From JAGVSR01 sp046074825 (GTDB lineage: Bacteria > Pseudomonadota > Alphaproteobacteria > Rhizobiales > Hyphomicrobiaceae): a stretch of 41,824 nucleotides of DNA. The stretch is from the NCBI GenBank assembly GCA_046074825.1, contig JBJTOZ010000133.1, forward strand, positions 1 to 41,824, read 5' to 3'. Shown here piece after piece: positions 1-8,504 of the stretch (position 1 is its first letter; each line of letters starts with the position of its first letter). The position numbers and the translations under genes were made by a program. Under the pieces are notes generated by a model. It saw only the letters and a program-made list of their open reading frames with translations, ran no database searches and was not told the origin of the DNA.

Positions 1-199
1 ATTGGAGAATTATGTTTAAAAAGAGCAAATTTAAGTCCTAAGTTTGTCCTCTTTTTAACAGGCATTCCTTGGATACTTTTTAAATCACCTCAGTTGATGG
101 ATTAGGCTTAAGAGGAGGAAGATTATTCTCATGAGCCTTCCAAAGGGAAATAGGTTGTAGAGGGTCAAAAATCTTTGTGGGTCAAGGGATTTGCGGTTT
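1..199. other. Gene-free left edge
   Basis: This stretch lies downstream of the minus-strand radical SAM gene. I see only very short open frames on either strand, no tRNA and no clear terminator hairpin. It may include the 3' untranslated part of the radical SAM transcript. Confidence 0.4.
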
Positions 200-1183
200 T
201 TATGCTGAACAACTGCCCCCACCTAAGACACAAAATTTGCTACAATGAGGATGAGCAAGTTTGACGGCTCCTTTTGTGAACATACCCCCATCTGCTCTTG
301 ATGCCTCTGATAACGTGGCTCCCATTTCAAAGGCTTCATTATAAGGCAGGAGTGTGCATGGTAAAACAACGCACCCTTTTGCCCCCTTGCGTTTGACAAC
401 CATCCTCGAGGTTGCACACATCAAACTCTCAGGACTTTTATTCAAAATTTGCCAGCAGTTGGGAGTAATTTCTGGAACATCCATTGAACTATTCATTTCG
501 GGAAAAATGGTAAGATCACTGCTCTTATCGGGATCAAGAGGCCACCCCTTTACCTTAAAAAGGTTTCGATATCCATCACGCAAATCTTCTGCACTTTGCT
601 CACCAAATGACCTGCCTGCTATCGAAATTCTAAAACCATTTTCTAAAAGCCATGTTATACCTAGTAGAGTTTTCGCATAAGACCCTTCCCCGCGCTCTTG
701 GTCGTGGAGCTCTTGTTTGAAATGATCAAGACTTATGCGCAGTTTTAAATTCTCCGAAAATTTCAGGTTAAGTTTTAAGAGCCACTCCTGAACTTGAGGA
801 CGCTGCATAGGGGTCATGGCATTGGTCAAAATCAAATTTTTAAAGCCCAAGCGCAGAGACATTGAAACTATTTGTTCGAGTTCAGGATTTAAAAAAGGCT
901 CTCCTCCTGTAAAGCCAATTTCTTGCACACCAAAACCATGCGCCTCCTCAAAAATGGGCTTCACTTCTTCGGCTTTAATATATGAGAGCCTGTCATTCGT
1001 TGGGCTGGATTCGATATAACAATTTTGGCATGTAATATTGCAAAGAGTGCCTGTATTAATCCAGAGCATTTCTAATCTCTTTAGAGAAACCGTGGCCCTA
1101 GGCTCGCCTTTTGCAGTCCAATCTGGATTAGCAAATTTTTCTAAAGATTTGTTCAAAACATTGCTTAATATAGGCCTACTCAC
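200..1183 (-). CDS. Radical SAM protein of a conserved proteobacterial family, function unknown
   Basis: The predicted 327-residue protein has the radical SAM cluster motif CNITCQNC (cysteines near residues 48, 52 and 55), which binds a 4Fe-4S cluster and S-adenosylmethionine, followed by GGEP near residue 93. The C-terminal part has more cysteines, including CATSRMVVKRKGA and a CxxxCxxxxxxC ending, so it may hold an auxiliary cluster as SPASM-type enzymes do. The start is taken as GTG at 1183, because GGGAGG lies seven bases upstream; an in-frame TTG at 1198 overlaps that site and is less likely. I recognise the family as widespread in proteobacteria but know of no established substrate. No precursor peptide or partner gene is adjacent. 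The gene is divergent from tRNA-Gly. Confidence 0.85.
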   Translation of the reverse strand: MSRPILSNVLNKSLEKFANPDWTAKGEPRATVSLKRLEMLWINTGTLCNITCQNCYIESSPTNDRLSYIKAEEVKPIFEEAHGFGVQEIGFTGGEPFLNPELEQIVSMSLRLGFKNLILTNAMTPMQRPQVQEWLLKLNLKFSENLKLRISLDHFKQELHDQERGEGSYAKTLLGITWLLENGFRISIAGRSFGEQSAEDLRDGYRNLFKVKGWPLDPDKSSDLTIFPEMNSSMDVPEITPNCWQILNKSPESLMCATSRMVVKRKGAKGCVVLPCTLLPYNEAFEMGATLSEASRADGGMFTKGAVKLAHPHCSKFCVLGGGSCSA

Positions 1184-1226
1184 TAGGACGCCTCCCAAAA
1201 TCGATCCATATTCTCATGACTGAGTT

Positions 1227-1268
1227 GAGTATTGGAGAGCTCTCTTCTGCGTTGCTCAGAAGATACTC
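1227..1268 (-). promoter_or_regulatory. Inverted repeat in the putative leader of the radical SAM gene
   Basis: GAGTAT at 1227-1232 is complementary to ATACTC at 1263-1268. Inside it, CTTCTG at 1244-1249 pairs with CAGAAG at 1257-1262, and the two right-hand arms are contiguous. A small palindrome, GAGAGCTCTC, occupies the left internal loop. It lies 44 bases upstream of the GTG start. It could be a leader hairpin or an operator; there is no T-run for a terminator. Confidence 0.35.
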
Positions 1269-1333
1269 CGTCCTGATGCCAAAACAATCATAATCTTTTC
1301 CTCCCTTTAGGATTGTGCTAACGAAAGAAATAT

Positions 1334-1407
1334 GCGGACGTAGTTCAATGGTAGAACGGCAGCTTCCCAAGCTGCATACGAGGGTTCGATTCCCTTCGTC
1401 CGCTCCA
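1334..1407 (+). tRNA. tRNA-Gly(CCC)
   Basis: A full cloverleaf can be drawn. The acceptor stem GCGGACG pairs with CGTCCGC, the D arm holds GTTCAATGGTAGAAC, the anticodon stem GCAGC/GCTGC encloses loop TTCCCAA with anticodon CCC, and the T arm is AGGG-TTCGATT-CCCT. The discriminator is T and CCA is encoded in the gene, both as expected for bacterial tRNA-Gly. It reads GGG codons. Confidence 0.96.
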
Positions 1408-1650
1408 CTTATCCTCTTCGCATCCAAAACGCCTACCCTTCAACCCCTGTGTAAAGCGAGGCTTCTTCCTCTCTCAAAAAATATTTTATTTTTAAAGTCA
1501 GAATTAGCGTCCCTCAGGCTTAGAGAATATAAATCATAAAGTGCCATACATACTCGCTTTTATCAAACGCAAGACTTGATTGATTGAGAATATGAATGAT
1601 GTCATTGAGGTATCACCTGAAGTAAGCCTCTCTTGAAGAGAGATAATAAA

Positions 1651-2493
1651 ATGAGAATTGGAATAAATAAGAAAGATGAAATTGCACCTATTTTGCGAAC
1701 CTCTTTCATAACATTTATTTCCTCCTTCTTCTTTGTAGCAAATTACATTCCCCTCTTTGCTCAAGAGCCACGTCTCCCCGATCAACCACGGCGCGTTGTT
1801 ATTCGATTTATGACCGATGGAGACTATCCTCCCTTTAATTATATCGATAACGAGGGCAAGCTTACAGGTTTTAATGTAGACCTTGCTGGAGCCATCTGCG
1901 CTGAAGCGAATGCTGCCTGTGATATTAAGGTGAGACCATGGGAAGAATTATTTGATGCCTTAAAAAAGGGTGAGGCAGATGCGGTGATTGCAGGGCATGC
2001 CGTGACGGCAAAATCTCTTAGGGAGGTTGATTTCACTGATCGCTATTTTTACACTCCAGGACGCTTTGCTGCAAAAACCTCAGCGGAAAAAAAAGAAGTT
2101 AACCCAGAAAGTTTTGATGGCCGCTCGATAGCGGTAGCAAAAGACAGCCCGCACGAGGCATATTTAAAAGCGTTTTTTAAGAATAGCACGATACAAACAT
2201 TCGAAAGTAACGAGCAGGCCCGTGATGCCTTGATGCAAGGAAAAACGGAATACTTATTTGAAGATGGAATTTCCCTTGCGTTCTGGATAAATGGCACTCT
2301 TTCACGTCGATGCTGCGAATTAAGAGGAGGAGCCTACCTTGAACCAAAATTCTTTGGAGATGGAATAGCAATTGCTATTCCATACAACGACCCTCAAATT
2401 AAAGTACTCCTCAACAATGCCCTTCAAAATTTAAGAAGGAATGGAAAGTATGAAGAGCTTATCGCTCGCTATTTTCCCTTCAAGATATTCTAG
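1651..2493 (+). CDS. Periplasmic substrate-binding protein, amino-acid type (SBP family 3)
   Basis: A 280-residue secreted binding protein. The N terminus has a basic segment and a hydrophobic signal core ending near LFAQ. The mature part begins like family-3 solute-binding proteins: FMTDGDYPPFNYID, then GKLTGFNVDLAGAIC, then a WEELFDALKKGEADAVIAG stretch, the usual ligand-cleft order for polar amino acid binding proteins. The ATG at 1651 is preferred because GAAGAGAG lies about eight bases upstream; a TTG 18 bases earlier lacks such a site. No ABC permease or ATPase gene is adjacent, so it is an orphan here. The ligand cannot be told from sequence. Confidence 0.85.
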   Translation: MRIGINKKDEIAPILRTSFITFISSFFFVANYIPLFAQEPRLPDQPRRVVIRFMTDGDYPPFNYIDNEGKLTGFNVDLAGAICAEANAACDIKVRPWEELFDALKKGEADAVIAGHAVTAKSLREVDFTDRYFYTPGRFAAKTSAEKKEVNPESFDGRSIAVAKDSPHEAYLKAFFKNSTIQTFESNEQARDALMQGKTEYLFEDGISLAFWINGTLSRRCCELRGGAYLEPKFFGDGIAIAIPYNDPQIKVLLNNALQNLRRNGKYEELIARYFPFKIF

Positions 2494-2517
2494 AAAAAGT
2501 TGAGATGGACTTAAAAA

Positions 2518-2796
2518 TTAGCGGCGTGTTTTTGTTCTTGGTGCATCTGAATCTGCAGCAGAAGATCCGCTCCGTGCATCTTTATGGCGAAAGTTTATTC
2601 TGCCTTTCGTTAAATCGTAAGGCGTCATTTCAACTGTGACTTTGTCCCCTGCCAAAATACGAATGCGATTTTTTTTCATGCGTCCCGCGGTGTAAGCAAT
2701 CACCTCATGGCCATTTTCAAGCTTCACCCGACAACGAGCATCGGGCAAAACTTCAACAACAACACCTTCAAACTCAAGCATTTCTTCTTTAGCCAT
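2518..2796 (-). CDS. infA: Translation initiation factor IF-1
   Basis: IF-1 is a single S1/OB-fold protein that binds the 30S A site during initiation. The first 72 residues match the family throughout: MAKEEMLEFEGVVVEVLPDA, then AYTAGRMKKNRIRILAGDKV, then LTKGRINFR. The protein is 92 residues, about 20 longer than the usual 72, with a tail rich in Ser, Ala, Asp and Arg that ends in basic residues (RTKTRR). A GGAG-containing ribosome binding site lies just before the ATG. It converges with the binding-protein gene 24 bases away and lies downstream of the cold-shock gene on the same strand. Confidence 0.95.
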   Translation of the reverse strand: MAKEEMLEFEGVVVEVLPDARCRVKLENGHEVIAYTAGRMKKNRIRILAGDKVTVEMTPYDLTKGRINFRHKDARSGSSAADSDAPRTKTRR

Positions 2797-2830
2797 ATTT
2801 CTCCTCTGAATGGCGTTAGATCCCTAATAA

Positions 2831-2863
2831 TTAAAGAGGGAGCAGACCTAATCTGCCCCCTCT
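2831..2863 (-). terminator. Rho-independent terminator of the cold-shock gene
   Basis: Read on the minus strand, AGAGGGGGCAGA and TCTGCTCCCTCT form a 12-pair stem with one A-C mismatch around a five-base loop, followed by a T-rich stretch (TTTAATT). It lies 30 bases past the stop of the cold-shock gene and before infA, so infA probably needs its own promoter or read-through. Confidence 0.75.
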
Positions 2864-2892
2864 ATAGTGTGATCTTGCAAAAACTAACAGAC

Positions 2893-3099
2893 CTAAAGCG
2901 GACGTAGGTTAATTGCTGCGATCTTTCCGTTGCGGCCACGCTCAGTATCAAAAGATATCTTTTGACCTTCACGCAGGGAAGAAAGACCGGCACGCTCAAC
3001 AGCTGAAATATGAACGAAAACATCGTTTCCGCCCTCATCTGGCTGTATAAAACCATAGCCCTTCTGCCCGTTGAACCACTTCACGGTACCAGTCGACAT
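2893..3099 (-). CDS. Cold-shock domain protein, CspA family
   Basis: This 68-residue single cold-shock domain binds single-stranded RNA or DNA and usually acts as an RNA chaperone. The RNA-binding motifs are KGYGFIQP (RNP1, residues 13-20) and VFVHI (RNP2, residues 27-31), and it starts with the family-typical MSTGTVKWFN. The start is fixed by GGAGG eight bases upstream of the ATG at 3099. The frame stays open upstream to 3168, but nothing there resembles the family. A second GGAGG about 20 bases further upstream precedes an in-frame TTG. Cold-shock genes often have long regulated leaders; the sequence up to about 3300 could serve as one. Confidence 0.95.
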   Translation of the reverse strand: MSTGTVKWFNGQKGYGFIQPDEGGNDVFVHISAVERAGLSSLREGQKISFDTERGRNGKIAAINLRPL

Positions 3100-3877
3100 A
3101 GATAGTGCCTCCAAAGCCAAGTAAACTCCTCCAAAGATTTCCCTCGGAGATAACATCAAATCGCGCAATGGAGACGTCTAGTGTCAGCGCACGAAGTGCT
3201 GTCGCAGAGTAAACCAAGGCGTGTTCGATAGGGTGTATATGGACCGAGAGTTCCCTAAAGGCAAGGATTTCCACACCTCAAAGTCTTAAAAATTATGGGA
3301 AGCCAAGACCTCATAGGTGCTTAAGTTGGCACCATAAAAAGATGATTAGCCTTTCTCCCCCTCCTAAAAAGAAGGCAATATTTTCTGTGAGAGGACCCTC
3401 CCAAAAAAGTTTTCTGAATTCTAATCTGCAAATTATTCTTTTTATTAGAGCCAATTTCCTCGGCACTCCTTCCTGAAACATGAGAAGTTTACACATTACA
3501 GAGTGGGGTGTTGACAGGGAGAAATCTTAGGAAAATCCGCCAACTGGCTTTGATCTCAACCAGCATGAAAGGGAAACATTGCAGCAAAGGCACATCTTAG
3601 ACTGCAAAGAGTTGACGTAGCTGCAACTCCCATCGAACCCCATGCAAAGTGCATGAACCTGTTGCACGAGATTTTTGGATTGCCTATAGACTGATCAAAG
3701 TTGTCTTGCAGGGCATGCCAAGACGGCCTTTAGCCTACTAGTAACATTATGCCTTAGAAGTATGGGATGTCCTTAAAAGTATGGGGCCATCCCCTACTTA
3801 GGGATGAAGTGATTTTTAGAGATCTCGTCTCAATTTTTAATAACGACTTTTATATTTGCAAGACAAAGGGGAATGAA
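3100..3877. other. Long intergenic region between the cold-shock gene and rpmI
   Basis: About 780 bases lie between two divergent genes. The left part is presumably the promoter and leader of the cold-shock gene. The right part, from about 3540, holds several possible RNA helices on the plus strand: CTTTGATC at 3548-3555 with GATCAAAG at 3693-3700; TTGCAGC at 3579-3585 with GCTGCAA at 3620-3626; a tight hairpin CATGCA-AAG-TGCATG at 3641-3655; and a bulged hairpin at 3703-3724. The longer-range pairs could arise by chance in a stretch this size. No convincing protein-coding frame is present, and infC, often found before rpmI, is absent. Confidence 0.5.
3764..3806 (+). promoter_or_regulatory. 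Possible rpmI-rplT leader switch with competing hairpins
   Basis: GGGATG occurs at 3764-3769 and again at 3801-3806, with CATCCC at 3088+705, that is 3788-3793, between them. The central segment can pair with either flank but not both, giving two mutually exclusive hairpins about 70 bases before the rpmI start. In E. coli, ribosomal protein L20 represses rpmI-rplT by binding structured leader RNA, so an equivalent role is possible, but no L20 binding site was identified here. Confidence 0.3.
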
Positions 3878-4078
3878 ATGCCCAAACTCAAGACAAAAAG
3901 TGGCGCTAAAAAGCGTTTCAAAATTACCGCCTCCGGCAAGGTGAAAGCAGGAGCAGCTGGAAAACGTCATGGCATGATAAAAAGAACTTCTAAGTTTATT
4001 CAACAAGCCCGAGGAACCATGGTCTTAAATGATTCAGATGCAGGAATTGTTAAAAAGTATATGCCCTATCACCGTTAA
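3878..4078 (+). CDS. rpmI: 50S ribosomal protein L35
   Basis: A 66-residue basic protein of the large ribosomal subunit. It begins with the family-typical MPKLKTKSGAKKRFK, contains GKVKAGAAGKRHGM, and ends MPYHR. The open frame extends upstream to 3767, but the ATG at 3878 with AAAGGGGA just before it gives the conserved start and normal length. rplT follows 82 bases later, the usual arrangement, and the pair is followed by pheS and pheT. The structured leader upstream may regulate it. Confidence 0.97.
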   Translation: MPKLKTKSGAKKRFKITASGKVKAGAAGKRHGMIKRTSKFIQQARGTMVLNDSDAGIVKKYMPYHR

Positions 4079-4160
4079 GGAAAAAAACTGCTCTAACAAA
4101 AGAGAAAATAAGTTACGCAATCACTACAGCAGTCACGCTTAAAATTATTGGAGAAGTTCT

Positions 4161-4526
4161 ATGGCACGCGTAAAACGCGGGGTTGTTGCTCACGCAAAGC
4201 ATAAAAAAGTTCTTAAAGCAGCAAAAGGATATTATGGCCGTCGCAAAAATACCATTCGTGTGGCCAAACAGGCTGTCGAGAAAGCACTTCAATACAATTA
4301 TCGCGACAGGAAAGTTAAAAAGAGAAACTTTAGATCCTTATGGATACAACGCATTAATGCAGCCGTTCGTGAACATGGAATGACCTACGGTCGCTTTATC
4401 AACGGTCTCACCAGAGCAGGAATTATTGTTGATCGAAAAGTCTTAGCTGATGTTGCAGTAAAGGATGGAGCAGCCTTTAAGGCTCTTATTGATCAAGCCT
4501 CCGCAGCTTTGCCAAAGGCTGCTTAG
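4161..4526 (+). CDS. rplT: 50S ribosomal protein L20
   Basis: A 121-residue protein needed for early assembly of the 50S subunit; in E. coli it is also the autoregulator of its operon. It begins MARVKRGVVAHAKHKKVLK and contains AAKGYYGRRKNTIR and the RRNFRSLWIQRINAA-like region (here KKRNFRSLWIQRINAA), all typical. GGAG lies about eight bases before the ATG. It lies in the rpmI-rplT-pheS-pheT cluster, which is common in bacteria. A weak hairpin follows the stop, without a strong T-run. Confidence 0.98.
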   Translation: MARVKRGVVAHAKHKKVLKAAKGYYGRRKNTIRVAKQAVEKALQYNYRDRKVKKRNFRSLWIQRINAAVREHGMTYGRFINGLTRAGIIVDRKVLADVAVKDGAAFKALIDQASAALPKAA

Positions 4527-4747
4527 CTTTCCTTATAAAAGGGAAAAATAACCTTAAATAATGGCTGAGGTCTGGATGAGGATAAAGGCGTAAAGATTTT
4601 CCATAGGCCCCTCAAACACATATCAGCTGTCTCGAATAACCCCACCACAAAGACGTTCGTTTAAAGATTTATTTTAAAAAATCACCTGACAAGTTTCACA
4701 CTTAATTATCTCTCCTTAAATTAGGACACGCTTAGGATACGACGAGC

Positions 4748-5821
4748 ATGGGGAACACTTCTGATCTTGCTCTGTTAGAAAATGAATTACTAAAAGAAAT
4801 CAAAGACGCCAAAAATCTTGAAGAACTCGAGTCTGTGCGAGTTTCTTCACTTGGAAAAAAGGGCAAAATCTCTGAGGCAATGGCCATACTCGGAAAGCTC
4901 CCACCTGAAGAGCGTAAAAGTTATGGAGCTTTAATCAACACTCTAAAATCAAGAGTTTCTGAGGCGCTTGATCAATGCAAAACAACCTTGGAAGCTTTGG
5001 CGATCGCAGAACGGATTTCTTCTGAGCGCGCTGACATTACCCTTCCTGTACGGCTTGGGCCAGAAACCCAGGGGCGCATCCATCCAGTTTCTCACGTCCT
5101 TGATGAATGCATTGAGATTTTTTCAAACTTCGGATTTGAAATCGCAGAAGGACCCGATATCGAAACAGATGATCTCAATTTCACCAAGCTTAACATTCCT
5201 GCCGACCATCCTGCACGGCAAGAGCATGACACCTTCTATTTTCACCCCAAACCAGACGGCACCCGACTATTATTAAGAACACACACAAGTCCCGTCCAAA
5301 TCCGATCCATGCAGACCAAAAAACCTCCTATCAGGGTGATTGCGCCAGGCAGAGTGTATCGCAGTGACAGCGATCAAACACACACACCTATGTTTCATCA
5401 AATTGAAGGCTTAGTCATCGATGAAACAACACACATGGGGCATCTCAAGTGGTTGCTTGAAGAATTTACAAAAGCTTTTTTTGAGGTGAGTGAAGTAAAA
5501 ATGCGTTTTCGTGCTTCGCATTTTCCTTTTACAGAACCTTCCATGGAAGTTGACATCGATACGGCAACAATTGGAAAACCAGGACAGTGGCTTGAAATTT
5601 TAGGCTGTGGAATGGTGCACCCCAAAGTTCTCAATAATTGCCAACTTGATCCTGAGAAATACCAAGGATTTGCTTTTGGAGTCGGGCTCGACCGTCTCGC
5701 GATGCTCAAATATGGATTAACGGATTTAAGAGCCTTTTTTTCAGCTGATATCCAATGGCTCCGCCATTATGGCTTTTCCATATTCGAACAGCCAACTCTT
5801 AGCGGAGGCCTTTCAAGCTAA
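4748..5821 (+). CDS. pheS: Phenylalanine--tRNA ligase alpha subunit
   Basis: The catalytic subunit of the alpha2-beta2 enzyme that charges tRNA-Phe. The 357-residue protein has an N-terminal helical tRNA-binding arm (roughly residues 1-95), then the class II synthetase core. Visible signatures are GPDIETDDLNF, the motif 2 stretch GRVYRSDSDQTHTPMFHQIE, FTEPSMEVD, and the motif 3 stretch FGVGLDRLAML near residue 310. Length is normal for the family. It is 221 bases after rplT and 188 bases before pheT; the second gap is wide for subunits usually encoded almost back to back. I saw no phenylalanine-rich leader peptide upstream. Confidence 0.98.
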   Translation: MGNTSDLALLENELLKEIKDAKNLEELESVRVSSLGKKGKISEAMAILGKLPPEERKSYGALINTLKSRVSEALDQCKTTLEALAIAERISSERADITLPVRLGPETQGRIHPVSHVLDECIEIFSNFGFEIAEGPDIETDDLNFTKLNIPADHPARQEHDTFYFHPKPDGTRLLLRTHTSPVQIRSMQTKKPPIRVIAPGRVYRSDSDQTHTPMFHQIEGLVIDETTHMGHLKWLLEEFTKAFFEVSEVKMRFRASHFPFTEPSMEVDIDTATIGKPGQWLEILGCGMVHPKVLNNCQLDPEKYQGFAFGVGLDRLAMLKYGLTDLRAFFSADIQWLRHYGFSIFEQPTLSGGLSS

Positions 5822-6009
5822 AAAAATCCATGTGCCCCAATAGGTTTTTTTTGTTCAAAATAGTTTTACAAGGAAACCTTTTATAAATTGAAACTAACCC
5901 TTTTTTAAAAACCCAATGTCACTCCCTCAATACTCAAAAGATATCATAAAGATTGAAAACAGACTTGGATGAAGGCCTTCAAAAAAAATAATATTCTGAG
6001 CACCCCAAA

Positions 6010-8442
6010 ATGAAGTTCACACTTTCTTGGCTCAAAGAGCACCTCAAGACATCAGCAAACGTTAATGAGATTGCCACAAAACTCTCAGAAATTGGGCTTG
6101 AAGTTGAGCATGTCGAGGATCTGGGCCAAAAACTAAAGTCTTTTGTTGTTGCGCGCATCCTTGAGGCCAAGAAACATCCCAACGCAGACAGGCTTCAGGT
6201 TGTTATGGTGGAAATAGCCAAAGGGCAACCTCCAGTTGAAGTAGTGTGCGGCGCGCCCAACGCTCGAGTAGGCCTTGTATCTGTTTTTGCGCCGATTGGA
6301 ACTTATATTCCAGGCTCACAGATAACATTAGAAAAAAAACCTGTTCGTGGGGTCTTTTCAAATGGCATGATGTGTTCGGCTGCTGAGCTTGAGCTCTCTA
6401 AAGAGAGCGATGGAATACTTGAGCTAGACACATCCCTCGCTGACAAGGTTGGATCGTCTTACGTTGAAGCCGCGGGCCTTGCCGATCCGATATTTGATGT
6501 CAAACTGACGCCAAACCGTCCGGATTGTACAGGTGTTCGTGGAATTGCACGAGATCTCGCTGCAGCAGGTCTTGGAACTTTAAAACACGATGTCAGAATT
6601 CATGGGGTTGAAGGCGCATTTGATTGCCCCATTCCCGTTAAGCTTGATCTTCCAAAAGAAGCAGCCAATGCCTGCTCAGCGCTCGCGTTTCGTTTTGTTA
6701 AAGATATCAAAAATTCCCCGTCTCCTGACTGGCTACAGCAGCGCCTTAGAGCCGTGGGGTTAAGACCAATTAATGCCCTCGTCGATGTTACAAACTATAT
6801 TAGTCAGGATCGCGGTCGGCCCCTACATGTCTACGACGCCGACAAACTAAAAGGAACTATTGCAGCACGCCTTGGAAAATCGGGCGAAAAACTCCTGGCC
6901 CTCGATGGTAAAGAGTACCCCATTGAAAATAGTATGTGCGTAATCGCAGATGACAATGGTGTGTTAGGTCTTGGCGGAATCATTGGAGGGGAAAAATCTG
7001 GCTGCACGGAGGACACACGCAACGTCCTCATTGAATGTGCTCTTTTTGATCCGATCCGAACAGCTGCAACAGGTCGAAAGCTTGGTATTATAACAGATGC
7101 ACGTTATCGGTTCGAACGTGGCGTTGATCCTCAGTCTGTTCTTTATGGGCTCGATCTAGCTACGCAATTTATAGAAAAACTCTGTGGCGGAAAACCGAGC
7201 AGGGCAATACTTGCTGGGCAGATACCTCAAGAAACCAGAACAATTAGTTTTAATGCAGAGCTTGTCCCAAAACTTTCAGGAATAGAAATCGAAACACCTG
7301 AAATATTGCGAACATTAGAAGCCCTTGGATGCACCCTTTCTGGAACAGGCACCCTTATTTCCGTAATACCGCCGTCATGGCGGCCTGATATTCATGGACA
7401 AGCTGACTTTGTTGAAGAAGTGGTGCGCATAGGTGGACTGCATCGCATTCCATCAACACCTCTTCCTCGGAAAACAGGAATTTCGCCCCCTGTCATGACC
7501 GATCGGCAAAAGATGGCTCGACGCGCCCGACAAGGATTGGCAGCAAGGGGTTTTGTTGAAACAATCACATGGTCTTTCATTTCTCAAAAAGATGCATCCG
7601 CATTTGGAGGAGGCTCTGACGCCTTAGAACTCAGTAATCCTATTTCAGCAGACTTAAGCTCAATGAGACCTAGCCTTCTTCCAGGTCTTCTTAATGCCGT
7701 CACTCGCAATACAAATCGGGGATATGGCGATGTCGCACTTTTTGAATTAGGGCAGGTTTATATCGGCGATAAACCAAGCGAGCAGCTTCTGAATATAGGA
7801 GGCATCAGATCACAAACAGCACGAATTTCTTGATCTGGAAGACATTGGGATGGCTCTGCGACTAAGGTCTCTGTCTTCGATGCAAAGGCTGACGCACTTT
7901 CAACCCTTGCCTCTCTTGGGGTCAATATTTCAAATTTTCAAATTACAACTGATGCACCTGCTTGGTTTCACCCTGGTCAGTCTGGCGTCCTCCGACTAGG
8001 GCCCAAAATTGTGTTAGGACATTTCGGAGAATTGCACCCTTCAACACTCAAAACTTTGGATGTCACAGGCCCAATTGTTGCATTTGAAATTTTTATGGAT
8101 TCTTTGCCTCCTCAGAAAAAAATGTTGCGAACAAAAACCCCTCTTCAAGATTTAGATTTACTTCCTGTTCGAAGAGACTTTGCATTTGTTCTGGATAAAA
8201 GGGTTGTTGCTGGAGACGTTATTAAAGCGGCACTCGCAGCCGAAGATAAATTAATTAGTAACGTCACCCTTTTTGATGTTTTTGAGGGTGAAGCTCTCTC
8301 AAAAGAGGGCAAAAAGTCACTAGCTATTGAAGTTGTTCTTCAGCCTGTGACGCATACCCTGACTGAAAAAGATATTGAAGCCGTTTCACAAAAAATTATT
8401 GCAAATGTAAAAAAGACCACAGGCGGAGAAATTAGAAGTTAA
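6010..8442 (+). CDS. pheT: Phenylalanine--tRNA ligase beta subunit, interrupted by one in-frame TGA
   Basis: The beta subunit carries tRNA recognition and editing domains. The frame spans 810 residues, near the E. coli length of 795, and runs MKFTLSWLKEHL, an N-terminal tRNA-binding OB domain (about 40-150), the B3/B4 editing region with LTPNRPDC, the B5 domain, the synthetase-like core, and a C-terminal FDX-ACB anticodon-binding domain that starts near LLPVRRDFAF. A TGA at 7831-7833 (codon 608) interrupts it, but the same frame continues with family-like sequence (GRHWDG, FDAKADAL, PAWFHPGQSGVLRLG) to the TAA at 8440. Termination there would remove about 200 residues. There is no frameshift. 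The start has no obvious Shine-Dalgarno site. Base error, read-through and a split or truncated product are all possible. Confidence 0.9.
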
Positions 8443-8504
8443 ACTTATAAAAAAGTGACAAAGCAGCGAAGAGATAAATTCCAATAATTAAGGTTCAGCT
8501 TTCA

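Noticed and set aside
1627..1645. Repeat CTCTTGAAGAGAG shared with 25397-25412
   Set aside because: A 13-base palindromic match at two unrelated sites is likely chance in a window this size, and no further copies were noticed.
3311..3496. 61-residue minus-strand open frame
   Set aside because: No family resemblance, no ribosome binding site, and composition typical of non-coding AT-rich sequence.
3540..3735. Permuted tmRNA or RNase P RNA in the region before rpmI
   Set aside because: No tag-peptide frame, no acceptor arm with CCA, and none of the conserved RNase P core sequences could be found.
7831..7833. Genome-wide reassignment of TGA to tryptophan
   Set aside because: typA, the helicase, gpmA, tesB, the transpeptidase and the EF-hand gene all end normally at TGA at family-typical lengths, and TGG is used freely.
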